DNA of 64,000 nucleotides, taken from the NCBI RefSeq assembly GCF_016862455.1, contig NZ_BOMZ01000111.1, forward strand, positions 22,368-86,367. Direction: 5' to 3'. The DNA comes from Actinoplanes utahensis. Its GTDB lineage: Bacteria > Actinomycetota > Actinomycetes > Mycobacteriales > Micromonosporaceae. Of this stretch, positions 34,228 to 42,799 are shown piece by piece. The notes beneath the pieces were generated by a model. The model saw only the letters and a list, made by a program, of their open reading frames with translations. It did no database searches and had not been told where the DNA came from. The stretch's first letter is position 1; each line of letters opens with the position of its first letter. Made by a program: the position numbers and the translations under genes.

Positions 34228-35810
34228 ATGGAGTGGCCTACCTGGTCGATCAGGGTGCTCGACTCGATCATCTGCCTCAGGCGGGGACTGGCCAGCGCCA
34301 CGCGCGAGTCGGAGACCACCAGGAGACCACGGACCTGATCGAGGGGTACGGCGAACGGGTCCCGCGCCTCGATCCCGTAGTACCCCGGCACCCCGGCGCC
34401 CTTGTAGACCAGCCAGACGGGCTCGCCCGGGTACTCCGTCCGCAGGCGCCGGCCGAGCCGGGGCAGGTCCTGTCCCCAGTCCACGTTGGCGTCGTGCAGG
34501 TTGCGGTGGGTGTTCGCCGTGCCGCCGAAGGCCTCGTTGGAGTAGGGGAGGTAGTTCGGGAACGTCAGCAGCGAGCTGACGGCGACGAAGAGGACCAGCG
34601 CGGCCGCCGGCCACCTCATCCGCCGGATCAGCGCCACCGTGCCCGCCGCGACGGCGAGGAACATCGGCAGGACGATCACGTACCGGGTGCCGTAGTTGCG
34701 CGCCCCGCTCATCGTGACCAGCACCAGCACCAGCGAGACCGGCAGCAGGTGGAGCGCCGCCGCCCGCAGCCGGGGGATCACGACCATGGTGATCGCGCCG
34801 GCCAGCCACATCGCCAGCATCCCGAGCGGCGTCTTGATCAGGATCGCGACCGGCATGTAGTACCACGGCGAACCCCGGTACGCCTCCCCCAGCAGGAACC
34901 CGTTGTAGACCTTGTTCTCGAAGGAGAACTGGACGAGCATCCCGTCCCGGTACGCCTGCGGGAACGGCAGCAGATCCACCGCCAGGCCCTTCAGCCCGCG
35001 CGGATCGGGCAGGCCGGGCGGGGTGGTCCAGCGCAGCCGCGGATCCACCACCAGATAGGCGAACCAGACCACCGCCACCGCGATCACCCCGGCACCGAGC
35101 GCCGCACCCACGGCCCGGACGATACGCCGCTTGCGGTCCGCGGCGAGCGCACGCCAGCCGACCCAGCCGCTCCACCCCAGGAGCAGGATCAGCAGCGGTA
35201 CGGCGGGAAGCGCGCTCATCCTCGTCGCCAGCGCCGCCCCGAGAGCCGCCCCGGCCAGCGGCACGTACCGCCCCGGGTGCTCCCGCGCGCGCCAGGCCAG
35301 CCAGAACGCGGTCAGCAGGAACCCGGCCGCCGGCACGTCCAGGGTCGCCAGGGACCCGTGCGCGATCACGTCGGGGGAGAAGCTGTACAGCGCCAGCGCG
35401 ATCAGCCCCGCCCACGCCCCGGCCAGGTCCCGCGCGAAGGCCAGCACCACCAGCCCGAACAGCAGGGTGAGCAGGATGACCGGCAGCCGGGCCAGCAGCA
35501 TCAACCGGAACGGGTTGTTGCCGTTCTCGTAGAGCAGGTGCCGGCCCAGCCGGGTCTGGTCACCGGGATGGGCCGGATCGAGCTCGGCCCCGGCGAACGC
35601 CGTCCCGGCCGCGATGATCAGCTTGCCGAGCGGCGGATGCTCCGGGTTCAACCGCAGGCTGTGCTGCTGCCGGTAGACCTCGGCGGTGGCCACATAGACC
35701 GGCTCGTCGATGGTCGGCGACTGCTGCATGGCCGTGGTCACCATGGCGAACGCCATCTGGCCCAGCATCGCCACGACCGCCGGCAGCAGGAACAGACGGC
35801 GTCGTGGCAT
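34209..35810 (-). CDS. GT39/ArnT-like membrane glycosyltransferase
   Basis: 533 residues with a signal-like first helix and about ten to eleven further hydrophobic segments. The first outer loop has the acidic motif SPTIDEPVYVA and HPPLGKLIIAAG, typical of GT39/GT-C enzymes that use polyprenyl-phosphate sugars. FSPDVIAHGSLATLDVPAAGFLL matches the PMT/ArnT core. The C-terminal 100 residues form an outer soluble domain with the ANVDWGQDLPRLG motif. The acceptor (protein Ser/Thr or glycolipid) is unknown. The stop lies inside an 18-bp tandem duplication. Confidence 0.85.
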   Translation of the reverse strand: MPRRRLFLLPAVVAMLGQMAFAMVTTAMQQSPTIDEPVYVATAEVYRQQHSLRLNPEHPPLGKLIIAAGTAFAGAELDPAHPGDQTRLGRHLLYENGNNPFRLMLLARLPVILLTLLFGLVVLAFARDLAGAWAGLIALALYSFSPDVIAHGSLATLDVPAAGFLLTAFWLAWRAREHPGRYVPLAGAALGAALATRMSALPAVPLLILLLGWSGWVGWRALAADRKRRIVRAVGAALGAGVIAVAVVWFAYLVVDPRLRWTTPPGLPDPRGLKGLAVDLLPFPQAYRDGMLVQFSFENKVYNGFLLGEAYRGSPWYYMPVAILIKTPLGMLAMWLAGAITMVVIPRLRAAALHLLPVSLVLVLVTMSGARNYGTRYVIVLPMFLAVAAGTVALIRRMRWPAAALVLFVAVSSLLTFPNYLPYSNEAFGGTANTHRNLHDANVDWGQDLPRLGRRLRTEYPGEPVWLVYKGAGVPGYYGIEARDPFAVPLDQVRGLLVVSDSRVALASPRLRQMIESSTLIDQVGHSISIYRR

Positions 35811-35835
35811 CGGGCCAATCTAGCGGGACGCCGGT

Positions 35836-36285
35836 TCAGACGCCCACCGTACGGGTGGCGACCAGCCCCCGGGTCGCGTCCCCGGTCACCGACGGGATCT
35901 CCAGCGCCCATCCGCCGGCGAAGCAGCCGTCCCGAGCGATGCTCATCCCGTCCAGCCGCCGCCGCTCCGCCGCGCAGTACGCCTTCGCGCAGGCGTCCCC
36001 GGGCAGCGCGAGCTGAGCGGCGTGCAGCAGCCCGTCGGAGTCGCCGCCGTCGTGCACGGCGAAGTGCACGTGCGGCCAGCAGCCCGCCTGCGCGCCGGGG
36101 AACGCGCTGCCGAACGACACCCAGCCGGCCGGGTCCACGGTCTGCCGGCCGCGCGCCCGGTGGCCGCCACAGTGCCACAGGCTCACCGCGCAGCCGGCCC
36201 GCGGGCGGCCCGAGTTCGTGCTCACCAGGCGCAGTCTCACGGTGAGCGCCACACCTCGCGCCACGTCGTCACGGTGCTCCGTCAT
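35836..36285 (-). CDS. Intradiol-dioxygenase-fold protein, degenerate active site
   Basis: 149 residues. The beta-sandwich pattern of intradiol dioxygenases is visible: VSLWHCGGHRARGRQTVDPAGWVSFGSAFPG followed by PHVHFAVHDG, which keeps the His-x-His iron pair. The two tyrosine iron ligands have no counterparts here (a Cys-Trp stands where the Trp-Tyr normally is), and the protein is shorter than true dioxygenases. It is probably a non-catalytic or divergent relative. It starts 31 bases downstream of the desaturase gene on the same strand. Confidence 0.62.
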   Translation of the reverse strand: MTEHRDDVARGVALTVRLRLVSTNSGRPRAGCAVSLWHCGGHRARGRQTVDPAGWVSFGSAFPGAQAGCWPHVHFAVHDGGDSDGLLHAAQLALPGDACAKAYCAAERRRLDGMSIARDGCFAGGWALEIPSVTGDATRGLVATRTVGV

Positions 36286-36316
36286 GGCGGTCTGATCGGC
36301 GCGGCCGGGGGATCCG

Positions 36317-37339
36317 TTACCCGTTCCGGGTTGCGGACCGGTGGCGGCGCAGGTCGGCGCCGACGTCGTGCAGGTGCCGCAGGGCCTGCCGGTACGACTC
36401 GATCAGCCCGGTCGTCTCGTACGGCACCCCGATCTCGGCGCAGTAGTCCCGCACGATCGGCTGAGCCAGCCGCAGGTTCGGCGCCGGCATGGCCGGGAAC
36501 AGGTGGTGCTCGATCTGGTGGTTCAGCCCGCCCAGCGCCGCGTCCACGAACCGGCCGCCCCGCACGTTGCGCGAGGTCAGCACCTGCTTGCGAAGGAAGT
36601 CCTCGGTGCCGTCCGGATGCGGCATGCCCTTGTGGTTGGGTGCGAAGGTCATCCCCAGGTAGACCCCGAACAGCGCCTGGTGCACCACCAGGAAGGCGAG
36701 CGCCTGCAGCGGGGTGAGGACCAGGAGCAGCGCGGCGGCGTACCCGCAGAAGTGGATCCCCAGCAGCGTGGCCTCCCGGCCGCGCTGCTTGACCGTGCCA
36801 CGCCGCACCGCGCGCACGCTGTCCCGTTTGAGGGAGACGCCCAGCAACGTGAGCAGCGGGAAGAACAGCCACGCCTGATGCCGGACCAGGAAACCCCGGC
36901 CACGGGCCTGCTCCCGGGACCAGACCAGGTTGTCCGGTCCGACGTCCGGGTCCAGGTCGTCGTGGTTCGGGTTGGCGTGGTGCTTGGTGTGCTTGTCCAT
37001 CCAGTAGCCGTAGGACATGCCGATCGCCAGGTTGCCGGCGATCATCCCGGCCCGGGAGCTCGGCCGGTTGGTGCGGAACACCTGCCGGTGCGCCAGATCG
37101 TGGGCCACCAGCGCCACCTGGGCGAACGCGACGGCCAGGAAGACCGCCACCGCCAGCGTCCACCAGGAGGCGCCGACCAGGAAGAAGGCGGCCCAACCGC
37201 CGATCAGCGCGGTCGAGACGAGACTGAGGCGTACGGCGTAGTAGCCCGGCCGCCGGCGCAGCAGGCCCGCCGCGCTGATCCGGCGGTTGAGTTCGGCGAA
37301 GTCGCTCCCGGTGGTCCGGGTCCCGGTCGTGGTGGTCAT
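36317..37339 (-). CDS. Membrane fatty acid desaturase
   Basis: 340 residues from the ATG at 37339. The three histidine boxes of diiron acyl desaturases are complete: HDLAH (80-84), HTKHH (117-121) and HQIEHH (274-279). Several membrane helices lie between them. The third box, with its Gln, resembles front-end/linoleoyl-type and actinobacterial DesA-like enzymes. It inserts double bonds in membrane acyl chains using oxygen and a ferredoxin or cytochrome. It is divergent from a DesK/DesR-like pair, which suggests thermal or membrane-fluidity control. Confidence 0.92.
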   Translation of the reverse strand: MTTTTGTRTTGSDFAELNRRISAAGLLRRRPGYYAVRLSLVSTALIGGWAAFFLVGASWWTLAVAVFLAVAFAQVALVAHDLAHRQVFRTNRPSSRAGMIAGNLAIGMSYGYWMDKHTKHHANPNHDDLDPDVGPDNLVWSREQARGRGFLVRHQAWLFFPLLTLLGVSLKRDSVRAVRRGTVKQRGREATLLGIHFCGYAAALLLVLTPLQALAFLVVHQALFGVYLGMTFAPNHKGMPHPDGTEDFLRKQVLTSRNVRGGRFVDAALGGLNHQIEHHLFPAMPAPNLRLAQPIVRDYCAEIGVPYETTGLIESYRQALRHLHDVGADLRRHRSATRNG

Positions 37340-37359
37340 GCCTCGACTCAACCGGCTCG

Positions 37360-37437
37360 CCCCCGCGGAGTCAGGAGACCCAGCACCCCCGCGGAGGTAG
37401 GGCTGGCACTACCGACAGACTGGCGGCCGATCGCCAG
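37360..37437. promoter_or_regulatory. Divergent control region between desaturase and sensor kinase
   Basis: The gap holds a direct repeat CCCCCGCGGAG (37360-37370 and 37386-37396) and an inverted repeat CTGGCG-N6-CGCCAG (37420-37437) ending nine bases before the kinase ATG. Either could be the response-regulator site; this is inferred from position. Confidence 0.4.
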
Positions 37438-37446
37438 GATGGTGAC

Positions 37447-38733
37447 ATGGACTCGCGCGACTGGATCCGGGACGGGATGCGGGCCGTGGGGGGCGGAGTC
37501 GTCGCCCTCCCGCTCGCCCTCGCCAACCTGTTCCTTCTCGTGCTCTTCGCGGTCTCGCTGGCGCTGACCCCGGTGCTCGGTCTGGGGCTGCTGCTGGTGC
37601 CGCTGGTGACGCGGCTGATCCGGTTCCGCGCCGACCTGTCCCGCCGGATCGCCGCCGGATGGCGGGTGCCGATCGCCCGGCCCTACCGTCCCCGCCCGGA
37701 GCGGGCCGTGCTCGGCGGCATCCGGCACTACCGGTGGATCGTCACCGACCCGGCGACCTGGCGCGACGTGGCGTGGCTGCTGCCCGGCGGGCTGGCCGGC
37801 CTGGCCCTCGGTGTGCTGACCCTGGCCCTCCCGCTCTACGGGGTCGAGGGCATCCTGCTCATCCCGCTGTGGATCTCCCTCGGCGTGGAGGGTTACGGCT
37901 ACGGCGTGATCTGGCCGATCGAGACCGTCGGCGAGGGCTTCCTGTCCCTGCCACAGGGCGCGGTGATCCTGGCCATCGGGGTCGCCCTGGCGCCCTACCT
38001 GCGCCGGGGCGACGCGCTGATCAACCGGCTGTTCCTCGCCCCGACCCGGGCCGCCGAGCTGCGCCTGCGGGTCAGCCAGCTCACCGTCACCCGGGCCGAC
38101 ACGGTCGACGCCCAGGCCGCCGAGCTGCGCCGGATCGAGCGGGACCTGCACGACGGCGCACAGGCCCGGCTGGTCTCCCTCGGCATGACGATCGGGCTGG
38201 CCGAGGCGATCCTGGACGCCGACCCGGCCGCCGCCCGGGAGCTGCTCGCCGAGGCCCGGGACAGCAGCTCCGCCGCCCTGGTCGAGCTGCGGCACCTGGT
38301 CCGCGGCATCCATCCGCCGGTGCTCGCCGAGCGTGGCCTGGAGGGCGCGGTCCGGGCACTGGCGATGGCCCTGCCGATGCCGGCGACGGTGACCGCCGCG
38401 GTGCCCGGCCGGCTCGACACGCCGGTCGAGTCGGCGGCCTACTTCGCCGTCGCCGAGGCACTGGCCAACGCGACCCGGCACAGTGGCGCCACCGGCCTGA
38501 CGGTGGATCTGTGGCACACCGGCGACACGCTGCTCCTACGGGTCGGCGACGACGGCAAGGGCGGCGCCGACCCGGCCGGCGGCACCGGCCTGCGGGGCAT
38601 CGAGCGCCGTCTCGCCGCCTTTGATGGCACGATGAGCCTGTCCAGCCCGCCGGGCGGGCCGACTGTCGTGACCATGGAGCTGCCGTGCGCGTTGTCATCG
38701 CCGAGGACCTCGCCCTCCTCCGGGACGGGCTGA
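37447..38733 (+). CDS. HisKA_3 sensor histidine kinase (DesK/NarL type)
   Basis: 428 residues. Four to five hydrophobic segments occupy the first 205 residues with little outside sensor domain, as in DesK, which senses membrane thickness. The dimerisation helix carries the phospho-His in RRIERDLHDGAQARLVSLGM (about 240). The ATPase domain shows the N-box ALANATRHSGA and G-boxes VGDDGKGG and GTGLRGIERR. Its last 49 bases overlap the response-regulator gene. Signal inferred from architecture and neighbouring desaturase. Confidence 0.92.
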   Translation: MDSRDWIRDGMRAVGGGVVALPLALANLFLLVLFAVSLALTPVLGLGLLLVPLVTRLIRFRADLSRRIAAGWRVPIARPYRPRPERAVLGGIRHYRWIVTDPATWRDVAWLLPGGLAGLALGVLTLALPLYGVEGILLIPLWISLGVEGYGYGVIWPIETVGEGFLSLPQGAVILAIGVALAPYLRRGDALINRLFLAPTRAAELRLRVSQLTVTRADTVDAQAAELRRIERDLHDGAQARLVSLGMTIGLAEAILDADPAAARELLAEARDSSSAALVELRHLVRGIHPPVLAERGLEGAVRALAMALPMPATVTAAVPGRLDTPVESAAYFAVAEALANATRHSGATGLTVDLWHTGDTLLLRVGDDGKGGADPAGGTGLRGIERRLAAFDGTMSLSSPPGGPTVVTMELPCALSSPRTSPSSGTG

Positions 38734-39323
38734 TCCGGATCCTCGAGGCGTACGACTTCGAGGTGGCGGCGGCGGTCGACAACGGACCGTCGCTGCTGCC
38801 GTCCCTGCTGGAGCATCGGCCGGACGTCGCCGTGGTGGACGTGCGGCTGCCGCCCACCTTCACCGACGAGGGCCTGCAGGGCGCCATCGCGGCCCGGCAG
38901 AAGATCCCCGGCATGCCGGTGCTGGTGCTCTCCCAGCACGTCGAGCCGCTCTACGCCCGGGAGCTGCTGACCGACCGGGCCGGCGGCGTCGGCTACCTGC
39001 TCAAGGACCGGGTGGCGAACGTGGCCCAGTTCGTCGACGCGGTCCGCCGGGTGGCGGCCGGCGGCACCGCGATGGACCCCGAGGTGGTCTCCCAGCTGCT
39101 GGCCCGCCACCAGCCGCCGCTCGCGGCACTGACCGCCCGGGAACGGGAGGTGCTGGCCCTGATCGCCGAGGGCCGCTCCAACGCGGCGATCGCCACCAAA
39201 CTGTTCGTCGGTGAGAAGGCGGTCAGCAAACACATCAGCAGCATCTTCACCAAGCTCGGCCTGCCCCCGTCCGACGACGACCACCGTCGTGTCCTGGCCG
39301 TCCTCGCCTACCTCGACGTCTGA
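38685..39323 (+). CDS. LuxR/NarL-family response regulator
   Basis: 212 residues from a GTG lying inside the kinase gene. Receiver domain: acidic pair AED near residue 7, phospho-acceptor Asp in VAVVDVRLP, and conserved Lys in YLLKDRV. The C-terminal LuxR helix-turn-helix is LTAREREVLALIAEGRSNAAIATKLFVGEKAVSKH. Partner of the overlapping kinase. Likely targets are the divergent desaturase and its own operon, as with B. subtilis DesR. A good terminator follows. Confidence 0.93.
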   Translation: MRVVIAEDLALLRDGLIRILEAYDFEVAAAVDNGPSLLPSLLEHRPDVAVVDVRLPPTFTDEGLQGAIAARQKIPGMPVLVLSQHVEPLYARELLTDRAGGVGYLLKDRVANVAQFVDAVRRVAAGGTAMDPEVVSQLLARHQPPLAALTAREREVLALIAEGRSNAAIATKLFVGEKAVSKHISSIFTKLGLPPSDDDHRRVLAVLAYLDV

Positions 39324-39324
39324 T

Positions 39325-39354
39325 CCCCGGGCCCGGCCGGTGGACGGCCCGGGG
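39325..39354 (+). terminator. Hairpin after the two-component operon
   Basis: CCCCGGGCC (39325-39333) pairs with GGCCCGGGG (39346-39354), followed by TTCGTT. It begins one base after the response-regulator stop. Confidence 0.7.
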
Positions 39355-39540
39355 TTCGTTCATCCACACTGCCGGACCGTCCACAGCCCGACTCACCGAC
39401 AACCACGTTTCCTGCCACACTGTCAGCGGGGGAGCCCCCTGGGTGGGCGGGCTCTGTGCCGGCGGGGCTTTCTGCTGGCTGGGCTCCGTGCCGACGGCCC
39501 GGCAGGCGACCGTCGAAGCGTGCCGGCAGCCCGCAGGCGA

Positions 39541-40575
39541 CTATCGCAGGCGGGCGATCCGGCCCTTCTCGCCGGAGGCCCAGCAGGCGCCGGACGAGGT
39601 GCAGGCGACCGCGTCGAAACTGCCGGTGTCGAAGCGCCGCCAGGTGACGCCGCCGTCGTAGGAGACGTCGCTGCCGGTCGGCCCGACGGCGAGGGCGGTG
39701 TGGCGGCTGCGCCACGCCACCCCGGAGCGGTATTCGCCCGGCTCCCGCTTCGCCACGGTCCAGTGCCGTCCGCCGTCCCGGCTCACCGCGGCCGCGTCCG
39801 GCGCCGTGCCGGGCGTGACGTAGTCGCCGCCGACCGCGATCCCGTGCCGCGGGTCCCGGAACGCCAGCGAGTAGATTCCGGCGCTGGCCCCGCTCGGCAC
39901 CGGTGTCCCGGTGACGGTCCAGGTCCAGCCGCCGTCACGGGAGGCGAACACCCGGGCGGTGGCGCCGCCGCCGGTGGCGAACCAGGCGTGCCGCCCGGCC
40001 GAGACCAGGCAGGTCCCGCTGGCGGCGAAGGCGAACTCGCCGGGCAGCGCGTCCGGCATGCCGGTGGTGGGCCGGACCTGCCAGGTGCGCCCGCCGTCCC
40101 GGGTCGCCAGGATCCGGAATCGCCCGCCGACCGGGTCGGACAGGGCCAGGCCGTGGCGCCGGTCGAGGAACGTCACGCAGTCGTAGAAGGCCGCCGGGTC
40201 GTCGTTGCGGAACGCCTCGGTCCAGGTGGCGCCGCCGTCGGTGGTGGTGTAGATGCGGGAGTCGGGGCCGTTGCCGATGGTCAGGGCGACCGCGTGCCGG
40301 GCGCTGAACGCCTCGATGTCCCGGAACTCCAGCGCGGCCGCCTCCGGTGGCCCGACCGGGGCCCAGGTCCGCCCGCCGTCGACGGTGCGCAGCACGGTCC
40401 CCGCGGATCCGGCCGCCCAGGCGACCGTCGCGCTGACCGGCGCGAGCCCCCGGAACCGTGCGGTGGAACCGGTGTCGGTGAGCTGCCAGGACGAGCCGTG
40501 GCCGGTGGTGAACCCGGTGGTCGCGAGCAGGACGAGGGCGAGCACCGCGATGGACGTTTTTCGATGGAGCGTCAT
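39541..40575 (-). CDS. Secreted BNR/Ycf48-like beta-propeller protein
   Basis: 344 residues. A signal peptide (MTLHRKTSIAVLALVLLATTGF) precedes repeated Asp-box units: TVDGGRTWAPV, TTDGGATWTEA, TRDGGRTWQVR, SRDGGWTWTVT, SRDGGRHWTVA and SYDGGVTWRRF. These S/T-x-D-G-G-x-T-W boxes mark sialidase/BNR and Ycf48 propellers. No sialidase arginine triad is evident, so it is more likely a binding or assembly protein than an enzyme. Followed on the same strand by other membrane genes at a distance; its stop faces the two-component terminator. Confidence 0.85.
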   Translation of the reverse strand: MTLHRKTSIAVLALVLLATTGFTTGHGSSWQLTDTGSTARFRGLAPVSATVAWAAGSAGTVLRTVDGGRTWAPVGPPEAAALEFRDIEAFSARHAVALTIGNGPDSRIYTTTDGGATWTEAFRNDDPAAFYDCVTFLDRRHGLALSDPVGGRFRILATRDGGRTWQVRPTTGMPDALPGEFAFAASGTCLVSAGRHAWFATGGGATARVFASRDGGWTWTVTGTPVPSGASAGIYSLAFRDPRHGIAVGGDYVTPGTAPDAAAVSRDGGRHWTVAKREPGEYRSGVAWRSRHTALAVGPTGSDVSYDGGVTWRRFDTGSFDAVACTSSGACWASGEKGRIARLR

Positions 40576-40592
40576 GCCGGGAAACTACCGTG

Positions 40593-40790
40593 TCAAGCGG
40601 TGGATCTCGATGGGCTGGGGGAGGGTGCCGGCGCCGGCGTGCCGGGTTCGTCCTCGTCCAGGAGCAGGCGGCCGGCCAGCAGGCCGCCGCCGAGGATCAC
40701 GACGGCGGCGAGCATGCCCGCGACGCCCTGCACGATCGGCCGTCGCCGTCGTCCGGGCACGCGGGAGAACCCGCTCCGCGGATCACCCAT
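40593..40790 (-). CDS. Small single-pass membrane protein
   Basis: 65 residues. A basic N-terminus (RVPGRRRRP), one hydrophobic helix (VQGVAGMLAAVVILGGGLLAGRLLL, about 20-45) and an acidic then Pro/Ser-rich tail outside. GGAAGGGGG lies five to ten bases before the ATG. It lies 17 bases upstream of the BNR-protein start on the same strand and is probably cotranscribed with it. Function unknown. Confidence 0.65.
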   Translation of the reverse strand: MGDPRSGFSRVPGRRRRPIVQGVAGMLAAVVILGGGLLAGRLLLDEDEPGTPAPAPSPSPSRSTA

Positions 40791-40874
40791 CCGGCCCCCT
40801 TCCGCAGTCCTCCTGGAATCTCAACGCGGAAGAGGTGACGGCGGGTATCACCCGAACCGGGTGATGTGACGGGC

Positions 40875-42608
40875 CTAGCGGTCCAACAGCTTCCGGAGGC
40901 GGATGCTGTCGGCGGTGGTCCAGCCGGGCGGGGGTGCGATGGCGGCCCACCCGTCGACGGTCTCGGACTTGTAGACGTGCCCGTGCCCGGTCGGCACCTT
41001 GGTGGAGAAGACCAGGTCACAGGTGATCTGCCAGAACGTGATCCCGGGGTACCAGTGCATGTCGGGGGTGACGTCGGCGGCCCGTCTCCCGGTCAGCCAC
41101 TGCGGTTTCTGCCAGAGCAGGTCCCAGCTCCACCAGACCACCGGGTCGGTCGCGTTCTGCAGGTACACCACCTTGGGCCGGGGGCCGGTCGGATCGCGCA
41201 GCTCGGCCGCGTCGTCGGCGAACTCGATCGGCAGAGCGGGGTACTGCGGATCCCAGATCGGGCTGCCGGCGGTCCGCCCGTCGGTCAGCTCCCGGTGTGC
41301 CGGGTTGGCGAAGGTGGGCCCGAGCAGCAGCGCCCCGTCCGCCCCGTCGACCAGGCCCTCGGGGGTGCCGAAGGTGGTCTCCATCCCGTACGTCCCGAGG
41401 CTCTCGCCGAACAGCAGCAGCCGTGGCCGCTCGCCGGCCGGCATGGCCGCCCAGCGCTCCCGCACGGCGCCGATCAGGGCGTCGGCCGCGTTCACCACCT
41501 CGGAGCGGTCGCCGACGAAGGCGAAGAAGCTCGGCAGGTACGAGTACTGCATGGAGACCAGGGCGGTGTCCCCGGCGTACATGTACTCCAGGGCGCGGGT
41601 GACCTTGTAATCCACCCAGCCGGTGCCGGTCGGGGTCACCACGGCCACCACCGACCGGTCGAAGGCCCCGGTCCGGTCCATCTCGCGGACCACCAGCCGG
41701 GCCCGCTCGGCCAGGGAGTCCGCCGAGGTCAGGCCGGCGTAGACGCGGATCGGCTCGACCGCCTGACGCCCGGCGAATCCGGTGAGCTCCTCCACCGTCG
41801 GCGCGTTGGTGACGAAGGCCCGGCCCTGGCGGCCCAGCGAGTCCCAGGTGATCAGGGACTGCGGGCCGCCGGAGCGCAGCGCCGAGGACGGGACGGTCAC
41901 CCCGTTGGCGGTGCCGCTGTTCTCCACGGCGGCCGAGCGGTCGGCCATCGCGAACAGGTTCGCCACCAACAGGCCGTCGAAGGCGCCGTAGGCGAGCACG
42001 GCCACGACCAGGGTGCCGGCGCAGTAGGCGGCGGCGGTCGGGAAGAACCGCTGGAGCAGCAGCGCGCAGCCGCGGGTGGCCAGCCGCAGCAGCCGGGCGA
42101 GCAGCAGCAGCATGCCGAAGGTGAGCAGGCTGACGCCGACGGTGCGGAGGATGTCGATCTCCGGGACGGGCGGCATCCCCAGCCGCGTCCGCAGGTCACG
42201 CTGCCACCGGGTGCCGAGCCACAGGAAGACCGCGAACAGCACCGGCACGAGCGCGGCCAGGGCGACCCAGCCGTACCGCGCGGTCCGGGCCCGCATCGGG
42301 CCCCGCCACCGGCGGGCCAGCGCGCCGAGGGTGGCACCGAGCGCGTACCCCATCGCGGCGGTGATCCCGGCGACCACGCCCTGCAGCAGCCAGGCGCGTG
42401 GCAGCAGGGACGGGGTGAAGGAGAGGCAGTAGAAGGCGGCGGCGAAGGCGGCCCCGGTGAGGCTCAGACCGGACCGGACGATGTGGCGGCGGACCGGGCG
42501 GTCGGTCGTGGGGGCGGGAATCCGTTCGGAGGAGCGACGCGGCGAGGGGATCCGCCCACGGAGCGGCGTCAGCCACCCGGGCGGTGACGCCACCACCTGT
42601 CTGCGCAT
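40875..42608 (-). CDS. Abhydrolase_9-family membrane alpha/beta hydrolase
   Basis: 577 residues. The N-terminal half carries four to five membrane helices (about 50-240, the Abhydrolase_9_N region). The C-terminal domain has the nucleophile elbow LLFGESLGTYG (Ser near 395), VDGADGALLLGPTFANP, and MHWYPGITFWQ with a late GHGHVYKSE His. The family is common in actinobacteria and its substrate is unknown; lipid or wall ester hydrolysis is a guess. Single gene. Confidence 0.88.
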   Translation of the reverse strand: MRRQVVASPPGWLTPLRGRIPSPRRSSERIPAPTTDRPVRRHIVRSGLSLTGAAFAAAFYCLSFTPSLLPRAWLLQGVVAGITAAMGYALGATLGALARRWRGPMRARTARYGWVALAALVPVLFAVFLWLGTRWQRDLRTRLGMPPVPEIDILRTVGVSLLTFGMLLLLARLLRLATRGCALLLQRFFPTAAAYCAGTLVVAVLAYGAFDGLLVANLFAMADRSAAVENSGTANGVTVPSSALRSGGPQSLITWDSLGRQGRAFVTNAPTVEELTGFAGRQAVEPIRVYAGLTSADSLAERARLVVREMDRTGAFDRSVVAVVTPTGTGWVDYKVTRALEYMYAGDTALVSMQYSYLPSFFAFVGDRSEVVNAADALIGAVRERWAAMPAGERPRLLLFGESLGTYGMETTFGTPEGLVDGADGALLLGPTFANPAHRELTDGRTAGSPIWDPQYPALPIEFADDAAELRDPTGPRPKVVYLQNATDPVVWWSWDLLWQKPQWLTGRRAADVTPDMHWYPGITFWQITCDLVFSTKVPTGHGHVYKSETVDGWAAIAPPPGWTTADSIRLRKLLDR

Positions 42609-42799
42609 CCGGTGCTCCGTTCGTCGGGCCGGGACGTACGCGGGGTGATGTATCCACCCCGGTACGTGGCCCCTCCATCATCGTGGGTCGATGGCCCCGA
42701 ACGCCGCCCTATTTACCTCCGGGTTCCCCCTGGTTTTGTCCTCCGGGGTTCTTTCACTCCGGTGCGCCGCTGCCGATGGGCAGCATGAGGAGGAACGCC

